Assembly: GCA_019634835.1 (NCBI GenBank)
Contig: JAHCAO010000001.1
Coordinates: forward strand, 124,001-188,000
Length of the DNA: 64,000 bases
Direction: 5' to 3'
Source: Gammaproteobacteria bacterium
Lineage (GTDB): Bacteria > Pseudomonadota > Gammaproteobacteria > DSM-16500
Below, in pieces: positions 63,455 through 64,000 of this stretch. The first letter of the stretch is position 1. Every line of letters starts with the position of its first letter. Both the position numbers and the translations under genes were made by a program. The notes beneath the pieces were generated by a model. The model was not told the DNA's origin. It ran no database searches and was given only the letters and a program-made list of their open reading frames with translations.

Positions 63455-64000
63455 GCATAAAATTATTTATCACAGGCACTGACACAGAAGTTGGAAAGAC
63501 TTATGTTACTGCTGGATTGTTGGTCGCTTTCAACAAGATTGGCTTGACTACCCTTGGCATCAAACCCATCGCATCAGGATGCCTGAAAATCAATAAACAA
63601 CTCTGCAGCAGCGATACTCTAATTCTACAACAATCTTCTTCTATTAAACTAAATTTAAATGTTATTACGCCTTTTGCTTTCGAACCAGCTATTGCACCGC
63701 ATATTGCCGCCACGCAAACTCGTTGTCACTTAACGCTAGATAAATTGAATAAAAAAATACATTATGCTCTGTCATATGATGCAAACATTAGTGTGATAGA
63801 GGGATGCGGTGGATGGTTCACCCCCCTGAATCACTCAGAAACCATGGCAGATTTTGCTCTTGCCCATCAACTAAATATCATATTAGTAGTAGGTATACGC
63901 CTGGGATGCATTAATCACAGCTTCTTGACACTACAAGCGATGCAGCGCGAAGGTGCAAATATCGTTGGTTGGATTGCAAATTGCATAGATCCAATGATGC
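63451..64000 (+). CDS. bioD: Dethiobiotin synthetase BioD (cut by window end)
   Basis: BioD closes the ureido ring of dethiobiotin with ATP and CO2. The visible 183 codons start MSIKLFITGTDTEVGKTYVT with the P-loop TDTEVGKT, then GIKPIASG and VIEGCGGWFTP. The reading frame runs to the window edge, and the rest of the protein (about 40-50 aa) is outside. Confidence 0.94.
   Translation, partial: MSIKLFITGTDTEVGKTYVTAGLLVAFNKIGLTTLGIKPIASGCLKINKQLCSSDTLILQQSSSIKLNLNVITPFAFEPAIAPHIAATQTRCHLTLDKLNKKIHYALSYDANISVIEGCGGWFTPLNHSETMADFALAHQLNIILVVGIRLGCINHSFLTLQAMQREGANIVGWIANCIDPMM

Overview
The window is chromosomal DNA of an AT-rich gammaproteobacterium. The best fit is the order Legionellales (Coxiella/Legionella/Aquicella relatives). 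I base this on the gene content: a Legionella/Coxiella-type mdh start, tandem Com1-like DsbA proteins, a secreted M28 aminopeptidase, a Kdo hydroxylase, the metY-rimP-nusA-infB-rbfA-truB operon and the bioA / bioBFHCD layout. The assignment is inference, since no rRNA gene is present.

Layout. 0-6.3 kb: mdh (partial), hemW, an outer-membrane barrel, two Cys-rich lipoproteins, trmB, rsgA and cca. 6.4-10.6 kb: two Com1/DsbA-like proteins, a secreted M28 peptidase and kdoO, all envelope or secreted functions. 10.6-17.2 kb: the translation/transcription operon on the minus strand, headed by initiator tRNA. 17.2-28 kb: accessory genes (a disordered protein, a DM9-repeat protein, an unknown 615-aa protein) around an ABC transporter operon and pterin enzymes. 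28.1-30.3 kb: ahpD-ahpC divergent from oxyR. 30.4-41.2 kb: an integrative island in tRNA-Glu(CUC), bounded by a 22-bp direct repeat. It carries an integrase, an AlpA-like regulator, a primase-helicase, a SinI-like restriction-modification set with Vsr, and several unknown genes. 41.3-47.1 kb: sseA and the aa3-type cytochrome oxidase operon. 47.3-55.6 kb: SppA, surface-type proteins, a BPL_N protein, a TPR-methyltransferase and two FUSC membrane proteins. 55.6-58.2 kb: the cytochrome bc1 operon (petABC). 58.4-64 kb: biotin synthesis, with bioA divergent from bioBFHCD and bioD cut by the window end.

The most unusual structural signal lies between genes. Many intergenic spaces hold long, nearly perfect inverted repeats with arms of 24 to 70 bp. 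Copies share short sequence blocks, but their arms differ from copy to copy while staying complementary within each copy. The second point of interest is the island: regularly spaced TTACCG iterons near both ends, GGGAAT-N3-GGGAAA iterons behind the primase-helicase, a membrane gene broken by an 8-bp tandem duplication, and an uncharacterised three-gene block at its right end. Respiratory genes (bc1 plus an oxidase whose subunit II carries two cytochrome c domains) and complete biotin synthesis indicate an aerobic organism that retains its own cofactor supply.
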